DNA of 64,000 nucleotides from Erysipelothrix urinaevulpis (GCF_009828835.1 NZ_WTTB01000004.1:1-64000), one strand, 5' to 3'. Shown: positions 45,415-54,913, counted from the first letter of the stretch. The notes: generated from the sequence alone by a model not told the origin. Program-made: numbers and translations.

Positions 45415-45439
45415 TAACAAACTTCAAATACCATGTCAA
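45411..45439 (-). promoter_or_regulatory. Promoter of the ABC-ArsR operon
   Basis: TTGACA and TAATAT separated by 17 bp on the minus strand, about 45 bases upstream of the start codon. Confidence 0.85.
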
Positions 45440-45444
45440 GGAAT

Positions 45445-45463
45445 ATCTAATGTGTTGTTAGAT
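45445..45463. promoter_or_regulatory. Operator 2 of the ABC-ArsR operon
   Basis: ATCTAA and TTAGAT around a 7-bp spacer, the same core and spacing as operator 1, placed just upstream of the -35 box. Confidence 0.65.
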
Positions 45464-45478
45464 GGTGTTCCAAGCAAT

Positions 45479-45503
45479 AAAAAAAAACACCCTTTCGGTG
45501 TTT
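45479..45503 (-). terminator. Terminator after the two small membrane-protein genes
   Basis: A 7-bp stem (AAACACC/GGTGTTT) with a 5-nt loop and seven or more T on the minus strand. Confidence 0.8.
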
Positions 45504-45966
45504 AGTTTAATCGCGTGACTGTATCAGTCATCGTATTATTTTTTATTGTTGAAAACATTTCTTCAAATTGACGAGGACCAATTGGTTCACAATTTAATGT
45601 AAGCGTCTGTTCACCTTTTGTGACATAGAGATTAATTGTATCTGTTGACCCTTGACTCGACACAGTTTTATAACCAAATTCATAGTCTTCAAATGAATAG
45701 AAATCTTCTTTTTTTCCTGATTTGTAGAATAACCCTTGATCAGTTACTCTGATCACCACTTTATCATCAACAAATAAAATTTTTAACATCCAAATAAAAA
45801 TAAGTATCGACAGTGCGGCTGAAATAATCTCAACTAGTTTTTGATCCATTTTAAATAAACCTAAAACAAAATAAAGAAATAAAAATGCAACAGCCGGTGA
45901 TAAAAAAGTATAAATTGTATTTTTAATGATGTTAATCACTGTACGTTTATAGATTTTTTCTTCCAT
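45502..45966 (-). CDS. Membrane protein of unknown function
   Basis: A 154-residue protein with two membrane helices (about 17-38 and 45-65) followed by a beta-rich cytoplasmic part of PH-like appearance (VVIRVTDQGLFYKSG). It starts three bases before the end of its partner's region and shares its operon. Function unknown. Confidence 0.65.
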   Translation of the reverse strand: MEEKIYKRTVINIIKNTIYTFLSPAVAFLFLYFVLGLFKMDQKLVEIISAALSILIFIWMLKILFVDDKVVIRVTDQGLFYKSGKKEDFYSFEDYEFGYKTVSSQGSTDTINLYVTKGEQTLTLNCEPIGPRQFEEMFSTIKNNTMTDTVTRLN

Positions 45967-45968
45967 AA

Positions 45969-46457
45969 TTACTCAGCAACCTCCACACCAAATTGATGGG
46001 TATCTGTATTGAAATTCAAGCGATACCTTGTATTGGCTTTACATTCAATTTCTACATATTCTGGGTCTGAGTAGGTTGTAACGCTTTTATGCATTATACC
46101 AGGACGAGTGTTTTCATAACTTACAAGTAATTTATTAACGCCTGGTTTCAATAAAAGACCATGTGTCATCTTCTCTGAAAAATACTGTGATTCTTTCGTT
46201 TGTAGTTTTCCCATGACAGCAATATTTTCTTGTACTGCTTCATTATTGACTTCATGAACGGAAATTATGGTTGAGCTAATAAATCCTTTTTGATTAAGAA
46301 TCAACCGTGCAGCATCGGGATGTAAATCAAGAAAACCATCCTTTTTAGCTTTCGCCTTTCTCATTGAAACAATACCAATGATAAGTGAAATCAACATTAA
46401 CGCAACATAGTACCATATAAATGGATTTTCACGCATAAAACTGATTATTTTCTCCAT
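45969..46457 (-). CDS. Membrane-anchored protein of unknown function
   Basis: A 162-residue protein with one N-terminal membrane helix (about 14-31) and a beta-rich domain carrying the pattern LLLKPGVNKLLVSYENTRPG, like small lipid- or carbohydrate-binding sandwiches. First gene of a two-gene operon with a good promoter (TTGACC, 18 bp, TATAAT at 46517-46546). Start follows AGGAG. I do not recognise the family. Confidence 0.65.
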   Translation of the reverse strand: MEKIISFMRENPFIWYYVALMLISLIIGIVSMRKAKAKKDGFLDLHPDAARLILNQKGFISSTIISVHEVNNEAVQENIAVMGKLQTKESQYFSEKMTHGLLLKPGVNKLLVSYENTRPGIMHKSVTTYSDPEYVEIECKANTRYRLNFNTDTHQFGVEVAE

Positions 46458-46516
46458 ATTTTTCTCCTATAATTCTATGGTTTGTTGAAGCTTTTTTTTT
46501 TGCATCAATCTGTACA

Positions 46517-46546
46517 ATTATAGTATAGGAATTAAGTGTGGGTCAA
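46517..46546 (-). promoter_or_regulatory. Promoter of the two membrane-protein genes
   Basis: TTGACC and TATAAT with an 18-bp spacer on the minus strand. Confidence 0.7.
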
Positions 46547-46569
46547 CTCATATTATCTCAGTTTTTTTA

Positions 46570-47982
46570 CTAATCTCTCAATCTTTTTTGACCTTGAATT
46601 TCTTGGAATGGTTTGATATCCATAGAAGTTTCTAATGTTCCCATATAGTTCCCAAACTTATCACGAACTGCATAGTAAGCGATATAGATTAGCTTACCAT
46701 TCATTTCGATCCAAAAGCTCTCCTCATCCTTAATATTTGCTTTGAAGTCATGCAAGATCCCTTCAACAAGATCAACTGATTTTGGGGGATGACAGTGTTG
46801 CACTTTACGACCAATTTGAGAAGGTGATCGGAAAAAGTGACGTCCTTTGGTTTGATTAAAATATTTGAATGTATCGTCTTTATCAACAAAAGTCACATGG
46901 ATGGGCAAAAGATTTAAGATGGCTTCTAATTCTTCAAAATTAAGCGTTCCAACATTAAAATGAATGGCTTCTTCTCTTGCTGCTAGATCTTCTTTTACTT
47001 GATCATAAAATGATTTTCTTTTAGGAACCCACTCTTTTTTAGGACTCACTAAACAGTAGCCAATTTCTTGGCTTTCTTTCGCAATTTTCAACCAATCATC
47101 TTCTGTAATTTCTTCCACAATCATCGGTAGTAAAATCTTTTCTTCCTTAAATATCATGTCCTCAATACGTTTTCTAAGGGCGGAAAAATGATGAGATAGT
47201 TCAATTGGTGATTCTGATTTAAGTAAATCATAAAAGTTTTTTAGATCTAGACGAATTTCATCATGAACACCCCACATAACTTGTGATGGTGCAGTATATC
47301 CCTGTTTTTCTAAAAATGGAAAATAACACTCTTCTTTACGTTTATAATGCTTATCAAGATCATACAAGTCGTTTGTCAACGTGATTAAGCCAAAGCGAAG
47401 TTCACTTGAGTCTTGTTTTATTAACATGCCTATTGCTTTATCCATGTCTTCCAACAATTCTTCCAATGCTCTGTTTTCTTCTTTTAACACATGAACTGGA
47501 TGACCCGGCACTTCAAATTCATCAACACTTGCATGAATCTCTTCAATAGAACCATTAAATACATCCGCGTGGATATCACATAAGCGTTGAATTTCACTGA
47601 TAGGCATTCCATTTTTAACCAACTCTTGTTCCATCTCAATGATTTCAGCAGCAGAAACGCTACCAAACTGTTCTCTAAATGATTCCTTTACAATTTCAGG
47701 ATCTCGCCCATCATGAAGTTCTTTAATAAGTTTACCTAAGCCTTCTGCTTTTTTTTCATCCACAAATGTAATCTCAAGTCCTTCATCAATTAAGTCCTGA
47801 TTTAACTGATCAACATTTGTTCCAAGATGATCAAGACCCTTTCTTAAGGTGACTATTTTCCCCATGGTTTCTAAGGTTATTTTCTTTTTCATTGGTTTAA
47901 AACCAAAGTCAATCAAAAAATCTAATAAACGTTCATCTTTCGATACAACATCATAAAACGTTTCATCAATACTTATTTTCAT
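46570..47982 (-). CDS. DUF438 / hemerythrin / PAS multidomain protein
   Basis: A 470-residue cytoplasmic protein with four parts: an N-terminal DUF1858-type helix domain (about 1-55), DUF438 (about 80-155, ELHDGRDPEIVKESF), a hemerythrin HHE di-iron domain (about 165-310) with conserved HPVH, KHYKRKEECYFPFLEKQG and KEEKILLPMI, and a PAS domain (about 350-460). The di-iron ligands look complete. This architecture suggests a sensor or store for oxygen, NO or iron; there is no catalytic output domain. The start follows AGAGG. Monocistronic. Confidence 0.85.
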   Translation of the reverse strand: MKISIDETFYDVVSKDERLLDFLIDFGFKPMKKKITLETMGKIVTLRKGLDHLGTNVDQLNQDLIDEGLEITFVDEKKAEGLGKLIKELHDGRDPEIVKESFREQFGSVSAAEIIEMEQELVKNGMPISEIQRLCDIHADVFNGSIEEIHASVDEFEVPGHPVHVLKEENRALEELLEDMDKAIGMLIKQDSSELRFGLITLTNDLYDLDKHYKRKEECYFPFLEKQGYTAPSQVMWGVHDEIRLDLKNFYDLLKSESPIELSHHFSALRKRIEDMIFKEEKILLPMIVEEITEDDWLKIAKESQEIGYCLVSPKKEWVPKRKSFYDQVKEDLAAREEAIHFNVGTLNFEELEAILNLLPIHVTFVDKDDTFKYFNQTKGRHFFRSPSQIGRKVQHCHPPKSVDLVEGILHDFKANIKDEESFWIEMNGKLIYIAYYAVRDKFGNYMGTLETSMDIKPFQEIQGQKRLRD

Positions 47983-48057
47983 TTTTGTACACCTCTCTTT
48001 TATTTATTATAGCACTCAATCATTCATTCCCTATTCTATTTATTATATAATTCTCAC

Positions 48058-48108
48058 AAAAAAAGATTGAAAGACTAAGTGTTGTTTAACACAAAATATT
48101 TCAATCTT
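48058..48108 (-). terminator. Terminator of the acyl-CoA operon
   Basis: An outer stem (AAGATTGAAA/TTTCAATCTT) encloses a small hairpin (GTGTT/AACAC), with T-tract on the minus strand. Confidence 0.8.
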
Positions 48109-48117
48109 ATTCTATTC

Positions 48118-49371
48118 TTATTGATTCTTTAATTTTGACTGAGCATTGGGCCATTTATCAAAGAAGGTATTCATAATTAACATCGGCATCATATAAACAA
48201 ATTGTCCACCCATTAAACCTAACATTGGATGCTTGAGTCCTAAGTCATTTGATCCAAAAGGAATGAGATGGTGATATTTTATCCATACGATCCCCAAGAT
48301 TGAACCAACAACCAAAACAGTGATTAGTCGCATCGACAGTCTTTTACCAAGACGAGCCTTGTCGCTTGATGGATAATCATAAAACAAATGATGCCACGTT
48401 AGCAATACATTAATAATTGTTAAAACAAATGATGCAACAACTAAATCATTATCTAAATTAACACTTGTTGCAAGTGGGGCTAAAATACTTCGTAATAGTG
48501 GTAAAAGTGTAAATGCTCCAATCAAAGCGATCAGTAATCCTACCATTCCTGAGTAAGGTTGCTTATCAGTGAATATCTTCTGTGGGTATAGTTCTCCACC
48601 TTCAGCTGGTAGCAGAAAAAAGAAAATAAAAATCTGAGCCCAAGCCAATGCAGTCGACCAACTACCAAACGGCTGTTGAGTTGCCAATACCAATATTTCT
48701 TGACCAGCAACTTGAACATTTGTTTGCAATTGGATGAAACTGGGAAGTATAAATGTATTCCAATTAAGTAAAGCAATAAAAAAACTTAAACCTAAGGTAC
48801 CAAACCCAATTGACCAGTCACTTTTGGAATATTTAGAAAATGGGTATCTTTGAAATAGACTAACAATTGGAATTTGAGCCATGATAACCGATAAAGCAAA
48901 GAAGTTTATTGCACCCCACCCTTTAATCGCTAGAGCTGCTTCTACATTTGTTTGTGGCGTAAATAAAACTTTCCATTTGAACGGTTCCCACCATATCCCA
49001 TGCAAACCTACAAAGATAATAAAGCCAACGAATCCGGCTGCAAGCGACAATAAGAAGTATCTAAAACCTGCTTGTGGTTGCTTTGATGTTTTAGCATATT
49101 TTCCATAGTTACCTAAATCTAGACTAAACCAAACCCACGATGAGATGACAAGCCAAAAGAAACTTCCTTCAACAGCATTTAATAAAAATAAATCTTGTAA
49201 ACTCGAATCGATTGTTTTTAGACTATCCCCTGCAATGATTTTAAATAATAAATTAAATCCTTGTGACCAAACAATCCAGCCTATTGACGCTACGATCATA
49301 ACAATAAGCACAGACACTAAACCATTTAAAATATCATTATCAAAGCGTTTTTCCATAATATATTCTTTCAT
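48118..49371 (-). CDS. Polytopic membrane protein of unknown family in the acyl-CoA operon
   Basis: A 417-residue protein with about ten hydrophobic segments (for example 20-42, 100-125, 150-172, 190-212, 270-295, 345-365). It has many Trp residues and no motif I recognise; it is not AtoE (SCFA_trans) by sequence. It starts 17 bases after the CoA-transferase B gene, with AGAGGA upstream, so it is the last gene of hbd-crt-ctfA-ctfB. A carrier for short-chain fatty acids or acetoacetate is a fair guess from context only. Confidence 0.6.
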   Translation of the reverse strand: MKEYIMEKRFDNDILNGLVSVLIVMIVASIGWIVWSQGFNLLFKIIAGDSLKTIDSSLQDLFLLNAVEGSFFWLVISSWVWFSLDLGNYGKYAKTSKQPQAGFRYFLLSLAAGFVGFIIFVGLHGIWWEPFKWKVLFTPQTNVEAALAIKGWGAINFFALSVIMAQIPIVSLFQRYPFSKYSKSDWSIGFGTLGLSFFIALLNWNTFILPSFIQLQTNVQVAGQEILVLATQQPFGSWSTALAWAQIFIFFFLLPAEGGELYPQKIFTDKQPYSGMVGLLIALIGAFTLLPLLRSILAPLATSVNLDNDLVVASFVLTIINVLLTWHHLFYDYPSSDKARLGKRLSMRLITVLVVGSILGIVWIKYHHLIPFGSNDLGLKHPMLGLMGGQFVYMMPMLIMNTFFDKWPNAQSKLKNQ

Positions 49372-49388
49372 AGTTCCTCTTCTCTAAT

Positions 49389-50045
49389 TTATGCTAAGAC
49401 CATTTCTTTAACATTATCAGCAACGATTACATTTGCTTCTGTTTTTTCAAGAACTTCTTCAACACTAACTCCAGGAGCAACTTCCGTTAACACAAGACCA
49501 TCTTTGGATACAATAAATACTGCTAGGTTTGTGATAATCATATCAACTACACCAGAGGCCGATAATGGTAATTTACATTGTTTTAAAACTTTTGAATTTC
49601 CTTTTTTATCCGTATGTTGAATTGAAGCAATTACTTTGTTAGCCCCAACTAACAAATCCATTGCTCCTCCCATTCCTGGAGATAAAACCCCTGGAATTAA
49701 CCAATTCGCAATATCCCCATTTTCAGAGACTTCCAATGCTCCCAAAACAGTCATATCGACATGTCCACCTCGAATGATCGCAAAGGATGTTCGCATATCA
49801 AAGGTTGATGCGCCTGGTAAAAGTGTGATTGGCATTCCTCCTGAGTTACCTAAGTCAGGATCTGAGGTTTGTGCAGTGGGTGTTCCCCCAAAACGGAGTG
49901 CCCCATTTTCTGCTTGTAAAACAACGTTAACACTTTCTGGAATAAAATCAGCTGAATGATTTGGAATTCCAAACCCTAAATTCACAACCATTCCATCCGA
50001 AAACTCTTGAGCAATTCTTCGTGCAATTATTTCTTTTGGATTCAT
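49389..50045 (-). CDS. ctfB: Acetate/butyrate-acetoacetate CoA-transferase subunit B
   Basis: A 218-residue protein with the catalytic-Glu motif ENGALRFGG near 49-57 and VNLGFGIPNHSADFIPE at the N-terminus, diagnostic of the beta subunit of family I CoA-transferases (AtoA/CtfB). It transfers CoA between acetyl- or butyryl-CoA and acetoacetate. The start is the ATG after GGGAGG, two bases after the subunit A stop; a longer reading starts inside subunit A. Confidence 0.9.
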   Translation of the reverse strand: MNPKEIIARRIAQEFSDGMVVNLGFGIPNHSADFIPESVNVVLQAENGALRFGGTPTAQTSDPDLGNSGGMPITLLPGASTFDMRTSFAIIRGGHVDMTVLGALEVSENGDIANWLIPGVLSPGMGGAMDLLVGANKVIASIQHTDKKGNSKVLKQCKLPLSASGVVDMIITNLAVFIVSKDGLVLTEVAPGVSVEEVLEKTEANVIVADNVKEMVLA

Positions 50046-50047
50046 CT

Positions 50048-50770
50048 TTATTCCTCCCTCAATACATTTGTACTTTTCCACAATTCATTAAAGTATGTAT
50101 GACTTTCTTCAATATTCATACCTTGAACAATATAATCAACTAGAATACCTGGTACCTCAACATCGTCTGGCTCTATCTCGCCAACTTCAACAATTTCATT
50201 GACTTCCGCAATTACGGTTTTTCCTGCTAAAGCCATCGCTAGAATTGCTGATTTGGAAGTTCCACGTGTTGTTATATTGCCATATTTGTCCGCTTTAGCA
50301 CCTTTTATAATTGATACTTCTGAGCCAATCGGACGATAATATAGATAATCTTTTCCATTAATCGTGACCTTTTTGTTTTCCGCTTCTTGTTGAGTACCAA
50401 TACCAACAGGTGTTAGAACCCCGCCCAATCCAGCACCGGCTGCGTGAATACATTCCGCTAAAGTACCCATCGGAATAAACTCAACCTCTAATTCACCTTC
50501 CAAATACTGCTTACTTAATTCTTTTGAAGTTCCGATATGCGCTCCAATAAATTTTTTTACTTGTTTGTTTGCTACAAGTTTTCCAACATCATGCGTAACA
50601 CCTGGGTAAGCAGAAACCGACATCACTAAGGTTAATTCGTCTTTATTACTCTCTGCAAGTGCATCAATTATCCCAATCGGTGACCCTACACCCAAGAACC
50701 CTGAAATCATCAAGGTGTCTCCTGAGTTTATTTTGTTTATTGCTTCGTCAATTTTAATAATTTCAGCCAT
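50048..50770 (-). CDS. ctfA: Acetate/butyrate-acetoacetate CoA-transferase subunit A
   Basis: A 240-residue protein with SGFLGVGSPIGIIDALAES and FIPMGTLAECIHAAGAGLGG, the alpha-subunit signature of family I CoA-transferases (AtoD/CtfA). It pairs with subunit B directly downstream. Start follows AAAGGAG. In clostridia this enzyme recycles acids to CoA esters or feeds acetoacetate; the direction here is not decided by sequence. Confidence 0.9.
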   Translation of the reverse strand: MAEIIKIDEAINKINSGDTLMISGFLGVGSPIGIIDALAESNKDELTLVMSVSAYPGVTHDVGKLVANKQVKKFIGAHIGTSKELSKQYLEGELEVEFIPMGTLAECIHAAGAGLGGVLTPVGIGTQQEAENKKVTINGKDYLYYRPIGSEVSIIKGAKADKYGNITTRGTSKSAILAMALAGKTVIAEVNEIVEVGEIEPDDVEVPGILVDYIVQGMNIEESHTYFNELWKSTNVLREE

Positions 50771-50780
50771 ATTTTCTCCT

Positions 50781-51563
50781 TTATTTATTTAAAAATGTTG
50801 CTTTACGTTTATCGATAAATGCACTCATACCCTCTTTTTGGTCTTCGGTTGAAAAACAAAGCCCAAATACTTCTGTTTCTAAATTCAATCCTTGCTCCAA
50901 ATCAAGATTAATTCCTTGATTCATCGCACGTTTTGATGCTTGTACAGCATAAGGCGCGTTGCGATTTATTTTGCTTGCGAGATCTTTTGCAGCATTTAGA
51001 ACGTCTCCTTTTGGAACTATCTGACTGATAAGTCCCATATCTAATGCTTGTTCGGCTTTAACATTTCGCCCAGTAAAGATCATTTCTTTTGCTTTGGATA
51101 ACCCTATCGCTCGAGATAGCCTTTGAGTCCCACCAAAGCCTGGTGTTATCCCTAAACCAACTTCTGGCTGTCCAAACAAAGCATTTTCACTTGCGATACG
51201 AATATCAGTTGCTAGTGCAAGTTCACATCCGCCACCTAAAGCAAAGCCATTAACCGCAGCTATTGTTGGTATTTTCAAGTTTTCTAATTGACTAAATACC
51301 TTATTTCCAAGTTTAGAGAATATCTGGCCTTCCACAGCATTTTTATCTTTCATTTCAGCGATATCAGCGCCTGCCACAAATGATTTTTCACCTGACCCGG
51401 TTAAAATTAAAGCTAAGATATTATCATTCTTTTCAATTTCATTTAAAGCTAAAGCAAGTTCTTGTAGTACTTCTGTATTTAACGCATTAAGTGCTTTGGG
51501 ACGATTAATCGTTAATGTCGCAATTTTATCTTCTATTAGTAATTCAATTGAATTTAATTTCAT
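50781..51563 (-). CDS. crt: Crotonase-type enoyl-CoA hydratase
   Basis: A 260-residue protein with the crotonase oxyanion-hole motifs SFVAGADIAEM (near 62) and ALGGGCELALATDIRIASENALFGQPEVGLGITPGFGGTQRL (near 106-147), with the two catalytic Glu in GGGCELA and FGQPEVGLG. It converts crotonyl-CoA to 3-hydroxybutyryl-CoA or the reverse. Start follows AAGGAG. It lies between hbd and the CoA-transferase genes. Confidence 0.92.
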   Translation of the reverse strand: MKLNSIELLIEDKIATLTINRPKALNALNTEVLQELALALNEIEKNDNILALILTGSGEKSFVAGADIAEMKDKNAVEGQIFSKLGNKVFSQLENLKIPTIAAVNGFALGGGCELALATDIRIASENALFGQPEVGLGITPGFGGTQRLSRAIGLSKAKEMIFTGRNVKAEQALDMGLISQIVPKGDVLNAAKDLASKINRNAPYAVQASKRAMNQGINLDLEQGLNLETEVFGLCFSTEDQKEGMSAFIDKRKATFLNK

Positions 51564-51577
51564 TTATAAGCTCCTTT

Positions 51578-52435
51578 TCATGATTGTTTATAGTCAAAGA
51601 ATCCTTTACCTGATTTACGTCCTAACCAACCTGCTTCAGTGTATTTCTTTAATAGTGGTGCTGGTCGATATTTAGGATCTCCAAATCCATCGTTTAATAC
51701 ATTCATAATCGCTAAAACTACATCCAAACCAATTAGATCTCCTAATGCCAATGGACCTAATGGGTGATTAGCGCCAAGTTTCATCGCTTCATCAATTTCC
51801 TTGGCACTCGCAACACCTTCTCCTAAGACAAAAACTGCTTCGTTAATCATAGGAATCAGAATACGGTTTACGACAAAGCCATATGAATCATTGACACGAA
51901 CTGGTGTTTTACCAATCTTCTGTGAGACTTCTATCACAGTTTCACTTGTTGATTTCGACGTTGTTAAAGCATTGATAACTTCAACGAGCTTCATCACTGG
52001 TGCTGGGTTAAAAAAATGCATCCCAACTACTTTATCGGGACGTTTTGTCGCCATAGCAATCTCCGTAATTGATAATGATGAGGTATTACTTGCTAGTATT
52101 GTTTCTTTTGGTGCAATACGATCGAGTTCTGAGAATATCTTTAATTTAATTTCTTTATTCTCTGTTGCAGCTTCAATCACTAAGTCAACATCTTTAGCAT
52201 CTTCATACGATGTTGATTTGCTAATCTTAGCCATTGTTTCCGCCATTTGTTTTGTAGTGATTCGTTCTTTATCCACACTACGTTGTAATTGGCGATTGAT
52301 GTTCTTAACTCCCCCCTCAACAAACTCCTCCTTGATGTCATTTAACACTACTTCAAATCCTGATCGAGCAAACACCTGAGCAATACCACTTCCCATTTGT
52401 CCTGCCCCAATAACCATTACTTTTTTTATAAGCAT
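51578..52435 (-). CDS. hbd: 3-hydroxybutyryl-CoA dehydrogenase
   Basis: A 285-residue NAD(P)-dependent enzyme with the Rossmann motif [19 protein letters not shown], the catalytic His in [13 protein letters not shown] near 138 and the [11 protein letters not shown] and [19 protein letters not shown]-terminal motifs. It interconverts acetoacetyl-CoA and 3-hydroxybutyryl-CoA. The start is the ATG after GGAGGATGATGG; a longer reading six codons upstream is on the ribosome-binding site itself. First gene of a five-gene operon. Confidence 0.92.
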   Translation of the reverse strand: MLIKKVMVIGAGQMGSGIAQVFARSGFEVVLNDIKEEFVEGGVKNINRQLQRSVDKERITTKQMAETMAKISKSTSYEDAKDVDLVIEAATENKEIKLKIFSELDRIAPKETILASNTSSLSITEIAMATKRPDKVVGMHFFNPAPVMKLVEVINALTTSKSTSETVIEVSQKIGKTPVRVNDSYGFVVNRILIPMINEAVFVLGEGVASAKEIDEAMKLGANHPLGPLALGDLIGLDVVLAIMNVLNDGFGDPKYRPAPLLKKYTEAGWLGRKSGKGFFDYKQS

Positions 52436-52469
52436 TCCATCATCCTCCTTCATCTAATTCCCTGATGTA

Positions 52470-52483
52470 CGCAACCGCTTACA
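52470..52483 (-). promoter_or_regulatory. cre-like site of the hbd operon
   Basis: TGTAAGCGGTTGCG on the minus strand matches cre except at two positions. It follows an extended -10 (TGATAGAAT, 52489-52497), so it would sit at the start of transcription. Confidence 0.5.
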
Positions 52484-52513
52484 ATTAGATTCTATCACGC
52501 ATATTAGAATCAC

Positions 52514-52536
52514 TTTATAGCCCTTAGTTATAGGCT
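52514..52536 (-). promoter_or_regulatory. Candidate LysR box of the hbd operon
   Basis: AGCCTAT-N9-CTATAAA on the minus strand, just upstream of the promoter. The same pair of words occurs with N7 upstream of the thiolase gene. Confidence 0.4.
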
Positions 52537-52601
52537 TTATAAGCATTTACTATGGACACTATTCGTTAAAAAATTCACACTTGATCCCTTCATTTTAAGC
52601 A

Positions 52602-52632
52602 TAAAAAAAACGAGAGAAAAACATCTCTCGTT
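52602..52632 (-). terminator. Terminator after the LysR gene
   Basis: A 9-bp stem (AACGAGAGA/TCTCTCGTT) with a 6-nt loop and eight T on the minus strand. Confidence 0.85.
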
Positions 52633-52652
52633 GCAATAAATTTTTAAAATAA

Positions 52653-53552
52653 TTAATGATTACTTTTAGAAAACTCGATCATTTCAGATGCAAATTTCTT
52701 TTCATTTTTGTCATTGGATTTCCTTTTCTGTGTCCATAAAGAAATTATAAATGGGATGGGATCCTCAAAGTGTCTTGAGGTCATTTTCTCATCTAAGTAC
52801 TTATCTGCTACCTCCGATGCAAAAAAGCTTAACATATTACTTTTTTTACAGACATCCATAATAAAATTCCATGATGTTGAGGTTAATGAAATTTTATTTT
52901 TTATTTGCTTATCGGTTAATTTTGATGTAACCAGATCGTAAGTTTTAAATCCATTATTAAAAAGAGCGATATCGGTATAACACATATCTTTCCAAGTGAG
53001 TGTTTCTTTTTTACTTAGAATATTGTTGTTAGACATATAGGCAACTAATTCGTCACTCACCAACGTTGTCTTAGAAAATTTCTTCTTATTAAGCTCAACA
53101 GGTTCAACTAAAACAGCAAAGTCTAGTTCATGTCGTTGCAACATTGATGCTAAGGTTTTTGAACCTTCCTCATAGATTTCCAGTTTAATCGTTGGATTAT
53201 TCTTAATGAATCGATCAAAAAAATCCTGGTAATAAATTGTGGTGATTTGTTCTGGGATCCCTATTTTTAAGACGGACATTTGTTCTTCTATTTGTTCATC
53301 AATTTTCTCAATCATGTGGTCATATTTTTCAACAATGTCAACAATTTCTTGATAGATTTCCTTACCGACAGGTGTTAATTCTTTCAAACGACCTTTCTCA
53401 CGGTAGAATAAAATTAAACCATATTCTTTTTCAAACTTTAAAATCATTTGACTAATTGCAGACTGTGATGTGTATAACTTTTTCGAAGCAGCAGATATAT
53501 TGTTGCCATTTTCAACAACTGCAATTAAATATCTTAAGTGCTCTATTCTCAA
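52653..53552 (-). CDS. LysR family transcriptional regulator
   Basis: A 299-residue protein: winged helix at about 1-60 (RYLIAVVENGNNISAASKKLYTSQSAISQMILKFEKEYG) and a substrate-binding domain (about 88-295). The start is TTG, preceded by GAGAGGGG. It lies between thiolase and hbd and has the natural role of regulating both; a shared AGCCTAT...CTATAAA motif in front of each supports this. The inducer is probably an acid or CoA-ester of the pathway. Confidence 0.9.
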   Translation of the reverse strand: MRIEHLRYLIAVVENGNNISAASKKLYTSQSAISQMILKFEKEYGLILFYREKGRLKELTPVGKEIYQEIVDIVEKYDHMIEKIDEQIEEQMSVLKIGIPEQITTIYYQDFFDRFIKNNPTIKLEIYEEGSKTLASMLQRHELDFAVLVEPVELNKKKFSKTTLVSDELVAYMSNNNILSKKETLTWKDMCYTDIALFNNGFKTYDLVTSKLTDKQIKNKISLTSTSWNFIMDVCKKSNMLSFFASEVADKYLDEKMTSRHFEDPIPFIISLWTQKRKSNDKNEKKFASEMIEFSKSNH

Positions 53553-53600
53553 AATAGTACCCCTCTCTATTAGAGTTTGTTATCCATGTTTAAATTATAA

Positions 53601-54782
53601 TCAGTCTCTTTCAACAACAACTGAAAACCCTTGTCCACCACCTATACAAAGTGTTGCTAATCCTTTTTTGCTGTCACGTTTGTTCATTTCGTGAATAAGC
53701 GTAACAAATATACGTGCTCCAGACGCACCAATTGGGTGTCCAAGAGCAATGGCCCCTCCATTAACATTTACTATATCACGATTTAGTTTTAAGTCAGTAA
53801 TAACGCTTAATGCTTGAGATGCAAATGCTTCATTAGCTTCAATTAAATCTAAGTCTTCGACCTTCCATCCCACAGTATTTAACGCTTTTTGTGTTGATGG
53901 AATTGGTCCTGTTCCCATTATTTTAGGATCGACACCATGTGCAGAACCCGCTTTATAGGTTGCAAGAATTTTAAGGTTTAATGCGTCTGCTTTTTCTCGA
54001 CTCATGAGTATAATTGCTGCTGCTCCATCATTGAGTCCTGATGCATTTCCGGCAGTTACCGTTCCATCTTTTTTAAACGCTGGTCTTAATTTCTCTAAGG
54101 TCTTCATCGTTGTATTAAATCGCGGGTACTCATCTGTATCAACGAGTAGATCATCCTTACGACGTTGCGGCACAGTGACAGGTGCTATTTCGTTTTTGAA
54201 ACGTCCTGATTTTATCGCTTTTTCAGCCCTGATTTGACTATGATAGGCTAAATCATCCTGTTCTTCTCGTGTAAACCCGTATTTATCGGCAATGTTTTCA
54301 GCTGTAATTCCCATGTGAATATCAGTAAAAGCGTCCGTCAATCCATCACATAACATTGTATCAATTACGCTTTTATTACCCATTCTTGCCCCAAAACGTA
54401 AATCGTCTAAGACGTATGCTGCTTGGGACATATTCTCAGTACCACCTGCAATCATTACATCTGCCTCACCAAGCATAATTTGTTGAGCTGCAAGATGAAT
54501 TGTTTTTAGGCCTGATCCACACACTTTATTAATTGTATAGGAAGGGACTTCTTTTGGTATACCAGAATGTATAGCAACTTGACGGGCAACATTTTGTCCG
54601 AGCCCAGCTGATAACACGTTTCCGAAAATTAACTCATCAACCTCAAATGGATCAAGATTAATTTCATTCATTGCTGCTTTAACAGCTGTAACACCTAAAT
54701 CAACCGCACTCGTATTTTTAAATACACCACTATAAGAACCAAGTGCTGTACGCATAGCTGAAACAATAACTACTTCTTTCAT
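53601..54782 (-). CDS. thlA: Acetyl-CoA C-acetyltransferase (thiolase)
   Basis: A 393-residue thiolase with nucleophile Cys in [16 protein letters not shown] near residue 87, the [10 protein letters not shown] motif (His near 348) and the second Cys in TLCIGGGQG near 377. It condenses two acetyl-CoA to acetoacetyl-CoA or cleaves it. The second of two adjacent ATG codons is preferred because it has better spacing to AGGAGG. Transcribed from its own promoter, ahead of the LysR gene. Confidence 0.93.
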   Translation of the reverse strand: MKEVVIVSAMRTALGSYSGVFKNTSAVDLGVTAVKAAMNEINLDPFEVDELIFGNVLSAGLGQNVARQVAIHSGIPKEVPSYTINKVCGSGLKTIHLAAQQIMLGEADVMIAGGTENMSQAAYVLDDLRFGARMGNKSVIDTMLCDGLTDAFTDIHMGITAENIADKYGFTREEQDDLAYHSQIRAEKAIKSGRFKNEIAPVTVPQRRKDDLLVDTDEYPRFNTTMKTLEKLRPAFKKDGTVTAGNASGLNDGAAAIILMSREKADALNLKILATYKAGSAHGVDPKIMGTGPIPSTQKALNTVGWKVEDLDLIEANEAFASQALSVITDLKLNRDIVNVNGGAIALGHPIGASGARIFVTLIHEMNKRDSKKGLATLCIGGGQGFSVVVERD

Positions 54783-54803
54783 CATTACCTCCTGAGTCGC
54801 TTA

Positions 54804-54819
54804 TGAAAGCGCTTTACAA
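54804..54819 (-). promoter_or_regulatory. cre site of the thiolase gene
   Basis: GTAAAGCGCTTTCA on the minus strand has the perfect AAAGCGCTTT core and covers the expected transcription start, about 25 bases upstream of the thiolase start codon. Confidence 0.65.
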
Positions 54820-54824
54820 ACTTT

Positions 54825-54863
54825 AATTTAAGACCCTTATCGTTTATAGTCAACCAATAGGCT
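54825..54863 (-). promoter_or_regulatory. Thiolase promoter with candidate LysR box
   Basis: TTGACT (54848-54853), 17 bp, TAAATT (54825-54830) on the minus strand. AGCCTAT-N7-CTATAAA (54843-54863) overlaps the -35, as an activator site would. Confidence 0.6.
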
Positions 54864-54913
54864 TAGAAATAAGGGTGTTTTCGACCGTATTTCAATTACG
54901 AATTATAATAGAC

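Noticed and set aside
51801-52379. 192-codon plus-strand frame inside hbd
   Set aside because: It is a mirror of the well-supported hbd gene and has no ribosome-binding site or family motif.
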